Notes: generated by a model not told the origin, from the sequence alone. 64,000 nucleotides of DNA from Odoribacter sp. AF15-53 (GCF_003479425.1 NZ_QUHC01000001.1:186001-250000); one strand, 5' to 3'; shown: positions 6,876 to 15,904, counted from the first letter of the stretch. Numbers and translations are program-made.

Positions 6876-8864
6876 ATGGTTGCACTAATCACAAACGGCC
6901 TGAACAGAATGAGAGTCTTGCGTTCGTTTTCATACACTCCGCGTTGGATTGTATTCTTGATCGACGTGGCTTTATCTATTATGGCTGTCAGCATTGCTTA
7001 TTTGATCTGGGTCAATTTTCAGATTGACCGGATGAGATTGGATTTTGTCTTGATCGGAACCCTCGCTATCGTGGGAGTCCGGGTGATCAGTTTCTTGGTG
7101 GGACATACTTATTCCGGAATAGTACGTTTCACGGGGACAGAGGATGCTTTACGCATTTATTATGTATTAACGGCAGGGGAGGTCTTGCTTCTGTTGGGGA
7201 GCGGGGTGTTTTTCCTGTTGTATGATTATCTTTTCGTACCGCTATCCGTTTTGCTCACGGAATACGTCCTGTTGACCAGTCTGATGGTCATGAGCCGTGT
7301 GATCGTGAAGAAGGTTTTCGCCCAGTACATCGGTGCCGAGCGCACGAAAAAGAACGTGATTATATGTGGTAGTGACGAGTATGGAATCATGGCCAAGCAT
7401 GCCATGGATAATGTCGAGGATGCCACGTATAATATCCTTGCTTTTATTGACGTGAATGACCGGAAAGCAGGGAAGATTATCGAGGGAATCAAGATTTACA
7501 AGATGTCGTCATTGCCCGGAATGTTGAAACGTAACCGGGTGGATAAGGTGGTTATCGCCAAGAAGATGATTTCGGCCGATAAAAAGCGGGAGATTGTTGA
7601 GATTTGCCTGGCCGCGAACGTGAACGTGCTTGAAGTCCCTCGTTTCGAGAGTTGGATTAACGGGGAGTTAAGTATGCGTCACATCAGAAATATCAAGATC
7701 GAAGATTTGTTGGAGAGGGATGTGATTCACATGGAGGAAACCAATTTGCGAAAACAGTTGTTGAACAAAGTGGTTTTGGTGACGGGTGCTGCCGGTTCGA
7801 TCGGTAGTGAAATTGTTCGCCAGTTGACTCATTACAATCCCGCGTTGATCGTTTTGTTTGATCAGGCCGAATCACCGCTTTATGATATCGAGTTGGAATT
7901 GAAAGAGGAATGTGGTTTCTCGGATTACAAAATAGAAATAGGTGATGTACGTGACTTGAATCGGGTAGAGGGAATCTTCAAAACTTATCACCCGAATATT
8001 GTTTATCATGCTGCCGCGTACAAGCACGTGCCGATGATGGAAAAGCACCCGATCGAAGGCGTGAAGACAAATATTTTCGGGACGAAGAATGTTGCTGATT
8101 GTGCCGTGAAATACGATTGCCAGCGTTTCGTGATGATCTCGACGGATAAGGCCGTGAACCCGACTAACGTTATGGGTGCAAGTAAACGTATTGCGGAGAT
8201 CTACACGCAGTCGTTGAACCGTATCGCGAATACACGTTTCATTACTACTCGTTTTGGAAACGTGTTGGGTTCGAATGGTTCCGTGATTCCCCGTTTCAAG
8301 AAGCAGATCGAGGCGGGAGGTCCTATTACCGTGACACACCCGGAAATCACTCGTTTCTTCATGACGATACCGGAAGCATGTCAGCTCGTTTTACAAGCCG
8401 GGGCTTTAGGTAACGGGGGTGAAATTTTCGTGTTCGACATGGGAAAGAGTGTCAAGATTGTAGATTTGGCCCGTAAGATGATCAAACTTTCCGGTTACGA
8501 GGTAGGAAGAGATATCCATATCGTCTTTACCGGCTTGCGTCCCGGAGAGAAGTTGTACGAGGAGGTTCTTAACGTGAAGGAAACTACCTTACCAACTGTA
8601 CACGAACGAATTAAGATTGCAAAAGTGCGAGAATACAATTATAGTGAAGTTACCGATTCTATAAAGGCTCTTGATATGGCCTTGCAGACAAAGGATAACT
8701 TCGCGGTGGTAAAACAAATGAAATGTATCGTTCCTGAATTTAAATCCAAGAATTCCACGTATGAATCAATTGATTTCCAAATGGAAGAGGAAGGGGTTGA
8801 GCATTACATGGAAGACGTGTTAAATAAAATTCAGGTAGCCGAAAATCTAGAAGTCAGGGAGTAA
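6876..8864 (+). CDS. CapD/PglF/FlaA1-like membrane nucleotide-sugar 4,6-dehydratase/epimerase
   Basis: It probably converts a UDP-HexNAc to a 4-keto-6-deoxy or epimerised sugar for glycan synthesis. About 662 residues. Four N-terminal membrane segments (for example WIVFLIDVALSIMAVSIAYL and VLLLLGSGVFFLLYDYLF) are followed by a CoA-binding-like Rossmann domain (NVIICGSDEYGIMA). The SDR domain has VLVTGAAGSIGSEIVRQL for NAD(P) and STDKAVNPTNVMGASKR, where S-M-K replaces the usual S-Y-K triad as in this family. The ATG at 6876 is preferred over a GTG at 6834, which lies very close to the promoter; an ATG at 6909 is also possible. It overlaps upxY by one base. A paralogue lies at 37310-39268. Confidence 0.9.
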   Translation: MVALITNGLNRMRVLRSFSYTPRWIVFLIDVALSIMAVSIAYLIWVNFQIDRMRLDFVLIGTLAIVGVRVISFLVGHTYSGIVRFTGTEDALRIYYVLTAGEVLLLLGSGVFFLLYDYLFVPLSVLLTEYVLLTSLMVMSRVIVKKVFAQYIGAERTKKNVIICGSDEYGIMAKHAMDNVEDATYNILAFIDVNDRKAGKIIEGIKIYKMSSLPGMLKRNRVDKVVIAKKMISADKKREIVEICLAANVNVLEVPRFESWINGELSMRHIRNIKIEDLLERDVIHMEETNLRKQLLNKVVLVTGAAGSIGSEIVRQLTHYNPALIVLFDQAESPLYDIELELKEECGFSDYKIEIGDVRDLNRVEGIFKTYHPNIVYHAAAYKHVPMMEKHPIEGVKTNIFGTKNVADCAVKYDCQRFVMISTDKAVNPTNVMGASKRIAEIYTQSLNRIANTRFITTRFGNVLGSNGSVIPRFKKQIEAGGPITVTHPEITRFFMTIPEACQLVLQAGALGNGGEIFVFDMGKSVKIVDLARKMIKLSGYEVGRDIHIVFTGLRPGEKLYEEVLNVKETTLPTVHERIKIAKVREYNYSEVTDSIKALDMALQTKDNFAVVKQMKCIVPEFKSKNSTYESIDFQMEEEGVEHYMEDVLNKIQVAENLEVRE

Positions 8865-9358
8865 TGGAGAAGACGAATTGGTATGTAGTTTTCACCGCTT
8901 CACGGGCGGAGAAACGAGTGAAGTTGTGTTTGGAACAGGCCGGTATCGAGAATTATTTACCCGTGCGGGTGGTGGAACGAGAGTGTGAAGGGCAAATAAG
9001 GCGGATCGAGGTTCCAATCATTAGCGGGTGTGTGTTTGTCCGTGTTTCCGAGGTCGGCTTATTCTCGCTACTCTCAACTTGTGGAATAATTGCCTTGTTA
9101 AAAAGTGAGCGTGTCCCGATGACTATTTCTGATGAGCAAGTGGAGAACCTGCGATTATTGAATGAACGAGCTGGGGATATCGAAGTTGTCGATAAGGCGA
9201 TTCCTTCGGGAGAAATGGTACGTGTCGTTCAAGGTGATTTGCTTGGAATTCGAGGTGAATTGATCTGTACGGCTGACAGGCATCAGATCGTGATTCGGGT
9301 TTCGCATTTGGCAGGTGTTTGTGCGGATATCGGGTTGGATAGCGTGGAAAAATTGTGA
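8864..9358 (+). CDS. upxY: UpxY-type NusG-like transcription antiterminator
   Basis: Proteins of this family load onto RNA polymerase at the leader of a capsule operon and prevent early termination. The 164 residues show a NusG N-terminal fold (NWYVVFTASRAEKRVKLCLEQ, then YLPVRVVER and VPIISGCVFVRVSE) and a KOW-like C-terminus (VVQGDLLGIRGELI). Start and stop overlap the preceding gene (TAATG). In Bacteroides, upxY usually heads the operon and is followed by upxZ. Here it is second, no UpxZ is seen, and the next six genes are on the other strand. Its target is therefore either its own leader or another operon in the locus. Confidence 0.88.
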   Translation: MEKTNWYVVFTASRAEKRVKLCLEQAGIENYLPVRVVERECEGQIRRIEVPIISGCVFVRVSEVGLFSLLSTCGIIALLKSERVPMTISDEQVENLRLLNERAGDIEVVDKAIPSGEMVRVVQGDLLGIRGELICTADRHQIVIRVSHLAGVCADIGLDSVEKL

Positions 9359-9389
9359 GTTTTTTCGTGTCCCTAAGTAACTTTATTAT

Positions 9390-9406
9390 AAAGGGCATCG
9401 CTCTTT
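9390..9406 (+). terminator. Weak stem-loop after upxY
   Basis: Bases 9390-9396 pair with 9400-9406 (7 bp including one G-T, triloop). No T run follows, so terminator activity is uncertain. Confidence 0.3.
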
Positions 9407-9420
9407 CTGCTTCATGCTTT

Positions 9421-9528
9421 CGCTTACATCTCTTCGTTATCTCTTCGATAAGTATTCGTTATCTCTTCGTTCTATAGAAGCCTTCTTTAACGATGGTATA
9501 ACGAAGAGATAAGGGAAAGATGTAAGCG
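9421..9528. repeat. 27-bp imperfect inverted repeat with internal direct repeat, between convergent operons
   Basis: Bases 9421-9447 and 9502-9528 are reverse complements at 24 of 27 positions, separated by 54 bases. The word CGTTATCTCTTCG occurs at 9435-9447 and again at 9457-9469, and once inverted in the right arm. The element lies in the 243-bp gap where upxY and the minus-strand glycan operon converge. No promoter-like TAnnTTTG lies between the arms. Confidence 0.75.
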
Positions 9529-9601
9529 TAAGTATTTTGTAAACAATGATATATAAGTATATTAATGATCTAATAATGGCTTAATGGTCAAAAGGGAATA
9601 T

Positions 9602-10498
9602 TTATAAACATTGCGTTTCGGAAATTTCTTGCTTATTTTTTGAGTGAGAAGATTTTACTTTTTTACGTAAAAAGAACGTGTATACCGTATGGCGTAGACG
9701 TTTCCCGATTAAACGAATTATACTTTTCATAATCAAATTCACCCCGAATTCTACCATGTTAATTCGTCCAGAACAATACATATATTTCAATAATCGACGT
9801 TCGGATACGACATATTTCCATCCGCCCCGTCGTTCTAACATCGTGTAACCACCTCTTGCCCATAACAATGATTCACCGATATTAGCAAAGCAATAGTTGG
9901 CATTAGCTAACCTATTCCAAAGATAGTAATCCTCTAGTAGATAAAACGGTTGATAACTGCCTACTGCAAGTATATCCTTTTTCCGGAACATTACCGTCAT
10001 GTGATTAAACGGATTGCGCCACTTCATAAAAATCTTTAGTTTCTTATCTTCTTGTGGTAATTTCCTAATCGCTTCGATCTCCTCTTTACAATTTGAAAAT
10101 TCTTCTATCCAACTTCCAACAATAGTTGTTTCCCGATGTTCTTTCAGAAAAGCTACTTGCTTTTCAAAACGATTCGGTTTACAAATGTCATCACTATCCA
10201 TTCGTGCCACTAAATCAAAAGAACAGGCATCTAACCCAATACGTAGAGCTTCTCCTAACCCTCGATTTTCTTTTAAAGCAATAACTCTTAATTGTTTTCT
10301 TTCACTAGAAAAGTCAGCAATTACTTGCTCCAATTCTTCTGTTAGCGGACCATCTTTCACCAATACCACCTCATTTGGAATCAAACTCTGTTCGAATACG
10401 CTCCGCAAGGCTTCTCTGAAAAAAAGCGGTTGTTCCTTCGTGTAAACAGCCATTAAAACCGAAAAACAACTTTCCTTATTTACCTGTAATTCCTGCAT
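9602..10498 (-). CDS. Family 2 glycosyltransferase
   Basis: It is a GT-A fold transferase that probably adds a sugar to the lipid-linked repeat unit on the cytoplasmic face of the membrane. In the 298 residues, SVLMAVYTKEQPLFFREAL is the nucleotide-sugar binding start, VLVKDGPL and ENRGLGEALRIGLDACSFDLVARMDSDDIC follow, and MDSDD is the metal-binding DXD motif. ED in FYLLEDYYLW is the likely catalytic acid region. It is the last gene of the minus-strand operon and overlaps the upstream gene by 23 bases. The donor sugar cannot be inferred. Confidence 0.88.
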   Translation of the reverse strand: MQELQVNKESCFSVLMAVYTKEQPLFFREALRSVFEQSLIPNEVVLVKDGPLTEELEQVIADFSSERKQLRVIALKENRGLGEALRIGLDACSFDLVARMDSDDICKPNRFEKQVAFLKEHRETTIVGSWIEEFSNCKEEIEAIRKLPQEDKKLKIFMKWRNPFNHMTVMFRKKDILAVGSYQPFYLLEDYYLWNRLANANYCFANIGESLLWARGGYTMLERRGGWKYVVSERRLLKYMYCSGRINMVEFGVNLIMKSIIRLIGKRLRHTVYTFFLRKKVKSSHSKNKQEISETQCL

Positions 10499-11342
10499 AA
10501 ATTCCTTTTAATATTTGCTTTATATAACTTATACGCGGAGAGACGCATAAAGGATAATAAAAAAACTTTATGCTATATTTAAAACCATTAGAAATCTTCC
10601 AATAAAAGGGCACGTATCCCCGATGAACCAATCGAAAATAATTTCGAAATTGATAATATGTACGAAAAGGAGTGGGTATTGCTACTTTCCGAATAATGAA
10701 CGGTCGGTCACCTTCTCCCACTTGATGACTTAATTGTACACTCTCAGAAATGAAAAAACGCCATCCTCCAATCTTCCTAGCTCTCCAGCACCATTCGTGA
10801 TCGACACCATCAATAAATAAACTTGATTCCATTCCCCCGACCTGTTTGAAATGAACCATCGGAACCAATGATGCAGAACTAATAATCTCTCCGACTTCAG
10901 TGATTTTTGGTAAAATCAACTTTCCTTTCTTTACTGCACCCACGTAAGGTTTTCCTTCCCCCCGATTAAAAGGACGAGGACCAATTCCTCCGACTGCAAT
11001 CCCGGCTTCTCTTAAACGATTATAATCAGCTAACAAAGAGGATACTAAATTCTCAGGTGCCAAACTATCCTGATCCATGAATAATACAAAATCAAATCCT
11101 TTCTCTTGGAAATAAGTAATCCCTCGGTTCTGGGCTTCGGCAATTCCCAAATTCTCGTTGAAACCATGATAATATACATGGGGATATAAAGCAAGTAATG
11201 TCGCCATAAAATCCGGCGTATTTACGGAATTATCCCCCAAGAAGATTTCATCCACTTGTCCGTTTAACGAATTCAAGGAAGTTGTCAACAACTCCTGTCG
11301 AGGATTATACATCACAAGTACACACCCTATTTTCATCTTCAA
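10476..11342 (-). CDS. Family 2 glycosyltransferase, rhamnosyltransferase-like
   Basis: The 288 residues start with IGCVLVMYNPRQELL and contain FLGDNSVNTPDF, HGFNENLGIAEAQNRGI and DFVLFMDQDSLAPENLV. This NxGxAxAxNxG plus MDQDS pattern is typical of RfbF/WbbL-type GT2 enzymes, many of which transfer rhamnose. The later DGVDHEWCWRAR segment is the conserved acidic region. It overlaps the Wzy-like gene upstream by 38 bases and the next transferase by 23, which indicates translational coupling. A dTDP-rhamnose pathway is encoded at 34-40 kb, consistent with but not proof of a rhamnose donor. Confidence 0.88.
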   Translation of the reverse strand: MKMKIGCVLVMYNPRQELLTTSLNSLNGQVDEIFLGDNSVNTPDFMATLLALYPHVYYHGFNENLGIAEAQNRGITYFQEKGFDFVLFMDQDSLAPENLVSSLLADYNRLREAGIAVGGIGPRPFNRGEGKPYVGAVKKGKLILPKITEVGEIISSASLVPMVHFKQVGGMESSLFIDGVDHEWCWRARKIGGWRFFISESVQLSHQVGEGDRPFIIRKVAIPTPFRTYYQFRNYFRLVHRGYVPFYWKISNGFKYSIKFFYYPLCVSPRISYIKQILKGIYAGITGK

Positions 11343-12483
11343 GCATTTTATTTGCCATTATTAAAGTTAATATCACGATCACTTGATTCGTATCCAAAAT
11401 GTAAGGATTCGTAAATGCATAAAGTATATAGCATAAGTAAACGAACAATAATCTTGGATCTCGAATCTTCGTGTAAGCCAAAAACAAATTCAACAATATA
11501 AAACTAATAAAGTTTATAATTCCTAATTGATTAAAGAAGTAGACTGTCTGTAATTCGAAATAAATATTTCCCGTGTAATCCCGGTAGGCCGTTTTTTCCG
11601 AAACAGTGTTCCCTAATCCTTTTCCCAGCCAGACTGTTGTGGGTTCTTGTCCCATATCCCGTAACAATACTTCAACTTGATCTTGTCTTGTCCCCATAGA
11701 ATCTACTTTTTTAGACATGACGTTTTCTACGAAAATCAATCCGGGGATAAAAAACAATATAATCAAAAAAGACAATCCCAGAATTTTCATTTGCAATTTC
11801 CGGAAAGACTCATTTTGCAAGAAAAAAAGTATAAAATGGAAGAAAAATAGACTAATTAAGTAAGCAAAATTCCCCGCAAATACAATCGCTAACAAATATA
11901 CACATCTGAAAAAATGTTTCTTCTTTCGTGGGAATACAGGTACAAAATACGATAACATGTACACAAAAGGTAATAATGCATTACCTTTCACCGGTATGTT
12001 ATAAAAATGTCCCGTGAATGAATAAACATCCCCCCATCCCTGATTGATAAAATAGTGTCGGAGTGGTTCGTATGTTTCTAAATTAAAAAAGAGCAAAAGA
12101 ATAAACTCCAGCCCGATCAGAAATATACATTGTAACAATGTGAAAGCGAATAACAACTTGATCATCCGGGAAGGCAAAATGATAAAATAGGCTGTTAGCA
12201 AGAAGAAGATAATCAAGGCAAAGCGAGCTACGAGTGTCACTTCATTTCCCTGTAACAAGGCGTAAAATACCAGAAAGAACCACCAGCAGAGAACGGGTAA
12301 AAACGTACGATAAAATCCGGTCACATCATAACGAATATTCAGCACGACGATACCCAGTAAAGCCAGATTGCCGAATATACTATATGACACGAAAGGAACC
12401 TGACGAGTGATGATAAAAATCAACATTCCCCACAGTAACATCGACAATGAGTCCTTTAATCCGATTTTTCTTTCTTTGCTCAT
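11305..12483 (-). CDS. Wzy-like polysaccharide polymerase
   Basis: The 392-residue protein is almost entirely hydrophobic, with about ten predicted membrane segments (for example FGNLALLGIVVLNI, ALIIFFLLTAYFIILP, FLLIVFAGNFAYLISLFFFHF-like stretches) and one larger loop at about 255-310 containing GKGLGNTVSEKTAYRDYTGN. This topology and its position between a flippase and glycosyltransferases fit a Wzy polymerase, which joins repeat units on the periplasmic side. Wzy proteins share little sequence, so the assignment rests on topology and context. It lies 2 bases after the CDP-alcohol phosphotransferase gene in the same operon. Confidence 0.75.
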   Translation of the reverse strand: MSKERKIGLKDSLSMLLWGMLIFIITRQVPFVSYSIFGNLALLGIVVLNIRYDVTGFYRTFLPVLCWWFFLVFYALLQGNEVTLVARFALIIFFLLTAYFIILPSRMIKLLFAFTLLQCIFLIGLEFILLLFFNLETYEPLRHYFINQGWGDVYSFTGHFYNIPVKGNALLPFVYMLSYFVPVFPRKKKHFFRCVYLLAIVFAGNFAYLISLFFFHFILFFLQNESFRKLQMKILGLSFLIILFFIPGLIFVENVMSKKVDSMGTRQDQVEVLLRDMGQEPTTVWLGKGLGNTVSEKTAYRDYTGNIYFELQTVYFFNQLGIINFISFILLNLFLAYTKIRDPRLLFVYLCYILYAFTNPYILDTNQVIVILTLIMANKMLEDENRVCTCDV

Positions 12484-12485
12484 CT

Positions 12486-13193
12486 TTAGCCCTTATAACA
12501 AAATGCAATCATTTTCAATAAAGCTTGTCCTACTCCCACTATAAAAAACAAACACCACCCCACGAGTAAGTAAAATGTTGGAATTTCCGTAAAATATTCC
12601 AATAAAAATATGAATGGAAATAATAAAATAAAATTCGGGTATTGGTACATTTGTCGGAAAATATATCGGAACATAGAAGGGTTGTCAACATTTTCCGTAC
12701 CTGTTTCTTTCCGGTGATAAGCTTGGAATGTCAATAAAGCTCGATGTTGAAATTCCACCGAAATAAACACGATAAAGATGAAAGCTAACATCCACTCATC
12801 ATATCTACCGAGTTGTAAGTAGGAATACCAAAGGGCCAAATTCATTAATGGATGACATGTTAGATGTGCCCAATAATCCATATCCCGCCCGTACGTAGAG
12901 AATTGTTTCGTGATTCGAGCTACCTCACCATCACTACAATCCATTACATACCACAAATAAAAACAAAAGATCCCTAGTACCTTGAATCCCCAACCGGGTA
13001 AGGCAAAGAATACAGATCCCACAACCCCGAAGAAAATCATAAATAACGTGATGGTATTCGGTCTTAATTTCCACTCCACGAATCTTGTCGAAAAAAATGG
13101 AGATAGTGGCATGCAAAGCCAATCCGCCACCAATCTGGAATTCCATCTCCCCATGGGAGTATAAGTTCGTACCTCTTTATAACTCAAACTCAT
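12486..13193 (-). CDS. CDP-alcohol phosphatidyltransferase-family membrane enzyme
   Basis: Family members transfer a phospho-alcohol (or, by analogy, a phosphono-alcohol) group from a CDP- or CMP-activated donor to an acceptor hydroxyl, releasing CMP. In the 235 residues the signature lies at about residues 85-110: D-C-S-DG-E-V-AR, eight residues, then G-R-D-M-D-Y-W-A-H. The last position, normally the catalytic Asp, is His (codon 12864-12866). Five or six membrane segments are visible. It lies between a flippase and a polymerase, not in a phospholipid context, and faces the phosphonate operon across the divergent promoter region. I infer that it attaches a CMP-activated phosphonate or phospho-alcohol to the glycan or its lipid; this is not proven. 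Confidence 0.85.
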   Translation of the reverse strand: MSLSYKEVRTYTPMGRWNSRLVADWLCMPLSPFFSTRFVEWKLRPNTITLFMIFFGVVGSVFFALPGWGFKVLGIFCFYLWYVMDCSDGEVARITKQFSTYGRDMDYWAHLTCHPLMNLALWYSYLQLGRYDEWMLAFIFIVFISVEFQHRALLTFQAYHRKETGTENVDNPSMFRYIFRQMYQYPNFILLFPFIFLLEYFTEIPTFYLLVGWCLFFIVGVGQALLKMIAFCYKG

Positions 13194-13197
13194 TTTA

Positions 13198-14457
13198 TTA
13201 TTTTTTTATTACACCTTGTCCGTAAAGTTGGTATTTATATCCGCCCCAGGCTCGAACTAATAACAGTAATGTTTCTGTCATTACCACGACCCAAGCCACA
13301 CTATAAATAGAGATCCATCCGCCGAACCATAAACAAGCAATAACTACGATATGCACGAATGAAACTCCAACCAGTGAATAATTTGTAAAATTAGGATGTC
13401 CCAAGGCGGCCAAAAAAGGATATCCTAGCAATGTATTTGGTAAAGCTACCAAGCAAGCGAACAGAAAAATATACATCACGTTCACGCTAGACTCATCCAC
13501 GTTCCGAAATAACAAATGCATAATATCCGATATACACAACGCAACGACTACCACTAAACAAATATTGGCCAAATTCGACCAAACAAAAATCTTTTTAAAA
13601 AGAGCGATTCGTTTGTTTTTTGTCATATAAGGAAATATTGCGGATACCAATGGTTGATAAATCCCCGTTAATGCCTGATAAACTTTATCCGCCAGAGAGT
13701 AATAACCAACAGCCGTATTACCTAAAACCAATCCCAAAACAAAGGTATTGGTGTTTGTAAACATTGAAACAGAAATCCGTGATAGAAAATAATTGGCACT
13801 GTCTTTTGTTACGATTATAATATCCTTTATCTTGGGGAAAAAGAAATATACCCCGAATCGCTTCTTCATTAAATAAAGGCAAATGATCCCACTCCCGATA
13901 CTCCCTACACTATAACAGATCGGGATGTAAAAATAATCGGAACTATCTTTTACCACGAAAAATAGAGGGGTTAGACTCAACACTTTCGTTACAACTGTCA
14001 TTATTGTAATAAATCTCATCTGCTCCATTCCCTGAAAAAACCAATAAGGGGACATGATATTTCCGATTACCTGTCCAAAAAACAATAAAAAGAATATCTT
14101 TTCTTGTCTCAAAGAAGGAATTAGAAACAAACAAATCAATAAAATGGCAAAGGAAACAATACAAATTCCCACACGAGAGAAAGTAGCACTATTCACGTAG
14201 GTATTGATCGCCTCTTTTTGATCTCGGTTTTCCGCAATATAACGAGTTCCGGATAATCCGAAGCCAAAATCGGTCACGATCAAAAAATATTGCATAAAAG
14301 AAATTGCAAAGTTTACCAACCCGTAATGTTCCACTCCCAAATGGTTGTAAAGATAAGGTATCGTGATCAATGGCAAGAGATAATTTATCCCTTGCAAAAT
14401 GGCCAACGAGAGAAAATTCTCGACCAATGGATTTCCTATCAGTCGTTTATTCAACAT
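13198..14457 (-). CDS. Wzx-type repeat-unit flippase (MOP/MATE superfamily)
   Basis: It moves the undecaprenyl-linked repeat unit across the inner membrane. The 419 residues contain about twelve hydrophobic helices, beginning NFLSLAILQGINYLLPLITIPYL and HLGVEHYGLVNFAISFMQYF, a characteristic start of the polysaccharide transporter family. KVYQALTGIYQPLVSAIFPYM marks the middle of the protein. It overlaps the Wzz gene by 11 bases upstream and lies 4 bases before the CDP-alcohol phosphotransferase gene. A second, unrelated flippase lies at 49848-51314. Confidence 0.9.
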   Translation of the reverse strand: MLNKRLIGNPLVENFLSLAILQGINYLLPLITIPYLYNHLGVEHYGLVNFAISFMQYFLIVTDFGFGLSGTRYIAENRDQKEAINTYVNSATFSRVGICIVSFAILLICLFLIPSLRQEKIFFLLFFGQVIGNIMSPYWFFQGMEQMRFITIMTVVTKVLSLTPLFFVVKDSSDYFYIPICYSVGSIGSGIICLYLMKKRFGVYFFFPKIKDIIIVTKDSANYFLSRISVSMFTNTNTFVLGLVLGNTAVGYYSLADKVYQALTGIYQPLVSAIFPYMTKNKRIALFKKIFVWSNLANICLVVVVALCISDIMHLLFRNVDESSVNVMYIFLFACLVALPNTLLGYPFLAALGHPNFTNYSLVGVSFVHIVVIACLWFGGWISIYSVAWVVVMTETLLLLVRAWGGYKYQLYGQGVIKK

Positions 14458-15556
14458 CTTTCTCTCGATCCCTTTTTACTGAAAAATGACGCATCAGAAA
14501 TTTACTTCGAGTTACTTCTGCTATGTAAGGTAACGTGATCACCAATACCATTCCTAAAAATAGTCCAAGAGCTACGAAAGCTGTTATAATAATACCTCTT
14601 CTTGGTGCTGATGTTTGATAAGGTACGTAAACTTCTTCTAGCATGGTAAATACCGGCGTGTTATCCTGAGTCTTTAATTCTAATCGTTCTAATCTTCTGT
14701 TTAAACTTTGATAATTAGCATAAAGAGATTGGTATTCAGCTAAAAGACAACTTTTCTGTATTTCTATATTTCCGGTAGAAAGAATACGTTGTTTTGTTTG
14801 CAATTCTGTCATTTCTTTTTGTTTAGCTTCTAATTCTTGCATAGCCACCCTTTCCTGCCGTTTCAAAAATAACCATTGTTCTTCAATTTTTGTAGAACGA
14901 TAATTTGTCACTTCTTCTTTAAGTAACGATAGTATATTCTGAGCTAAACGAGCAGCAATCATGGGGTCTTCTGTTGTTACTTTCAATAGAGCATTATCCT
15001 CTCCAATCCATAAAACTACATTTCGTTGCAAAACATCTACGGCCCGTTGCTCTCTCGTTGACAATACAAGCAATGAAGTATCTTGCGTCATGGTATTGTC
15101 TGTAATATCTCCTTTTTTTGCCATCCGAATTGTGGCAGGTAAGTCTATTGTATATTTTTTTATCCAACGTCTCAAATGAAAAGGACGATACTTGTCAGAA
15201 CTTAGGTATTCAACCAGATTGACTTTTTTCCCGTCTTCTCCTTCCCAGACAGGCATATACATAACTTTTTTACGGAAGGTTATATTCTCCGTGACTCGCG
15301 GGTATAACCCCGGATTTAGTATTTCAGTTGCCTCATAAACACTTGGATTCTCTTTGTGCAAATAAGCATTTAAAGCACTTTGATCCAAATCCGTTTGCGG
15401 CTTTTGGGGAATAAAAGTGGAAACAGAAGTATATTGTTTGGGACTCAACAATACTACAAACACGCCCAAACACAAACATATAAGTGTAGTTTTAAGAATA
15501 AAAGATTTTTTTCTCCATAACAATCGGATCAAATCCGTTACATCAAATTCTTGCAT
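14447..15556 (-). CDS. Wzz-family chain-length determinant
   Basis: This inner-membrane protein sets glycan chain length. In the 369 residues the N-terminal cytoplasmic stretch (EFDVTDLIRLLWRKKSFI) leads into a membrane segment (LICLCLGVFVVLLS), then the typical SPKQYTSVSTFIPQ. A coiled-coil periplasmic domain spans about 215-300 (EEQWLFLKRQERVAMQELEA), followed by YVPYQTSAPRRGIIITAFVALGLFLGMVLVI, the conserved Pro-rich second membrane segment. It is the first gene of the minus-strand operon and is related in layout to the Wzz at 26859-27992. There is no kinase domain. Confidence 0.9.
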   Translation of the reverse strand: MQEFDVTDLIRLLWRKKSFILKTTLICLCLGVFVVLLSPKQYTSVSTFIPQKPQTDLDQSALNAYLHKENPSVYEATEILNPGLYPRVTENITFRKKVMYMPVWEGEDGKKVNLVEYLSSDKYRPFHLRRWIKKYTIDLPATIRMAKKGDITDNTMTQDTSLLVLSTREQRAVDVLQRNVVLWIGEDNALLKVTTEDPMIAARLAQNILSLLKEEVTNYRSTKIEEQWLFLKRQERVAMQELEAKQKEMTELQTKQRILSTGNIEIQKSCLLAEYQSLYANYQSLNRRLERLELKTQDNTPVFTMLEEVYVPYQTSAPRRGIIITAFVALGLFLGMVLVITLPYIAEVTRSKFLMRHFSVKRDREKDVE

Positions 15557-15678
15557 AAAACATTTTTAAAAGGTTAACCAACTTATTAAGGATGCTGCAT
15601 TCGCAAAATAGTTGCGTTAACTTGTGATTATTTATATCATGAGAGTGTAAATCGGATACTCTCGGTTCTTTCTTTGCG

Positions 15679-15686
15679 CAAAAGTA
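15679..15686 (-). promoter_or_regulatory. -7 element (TACTTTTG, minus strand) for the Wzz-Wzx-Wzy operon
   Basis: The plus strand reads CAAAAGTA, which is TACTTTTG on the minus strand and fits TAnnTTTG. It lies 123 bases upstream of the Wzz start codon. The -33 box is poor. Confidence 0.5.
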
Positions 15687-15896
15687 CATTATTTGTTTTC
15701 AACTCACAACTGCTTGTGACTGTAAATTAAACTCTGCATTTGTCAAAAAATTGTATTCTTCAATTCTGAGATGTTTTGTAGGTTCGAGCTTGAACTTGGA
15801 ATGTGAATGAGAGTACTGTATTAAATAGGTTCAACGTCTAATGGTTTAGGATTGATTTATGAATAGAAAGTATAGCGAGATTTGTGTTATTTTATA

Positions 15897-15904
15897 TATC
15901 TTTG
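15897..15904 (+). promoter_or_regulatory. -7 element (TATCTTTG) for the phosphonate operon
   Basis: TATCTTTG matches TAnnTTTG and lies about 98 bases before the PEP mutase start codon. No consensus -33 TTTG at the 19-21 base spacing is visible. Confidence 0.55.

Noticed and set aside
9421..9528. Inverted repeat as an invertible promoter
   Set aside because: The 54-base spacer contains no TAnnTTTG element and the site lies between two convergent gene ends, so inversion would not switch any gene.
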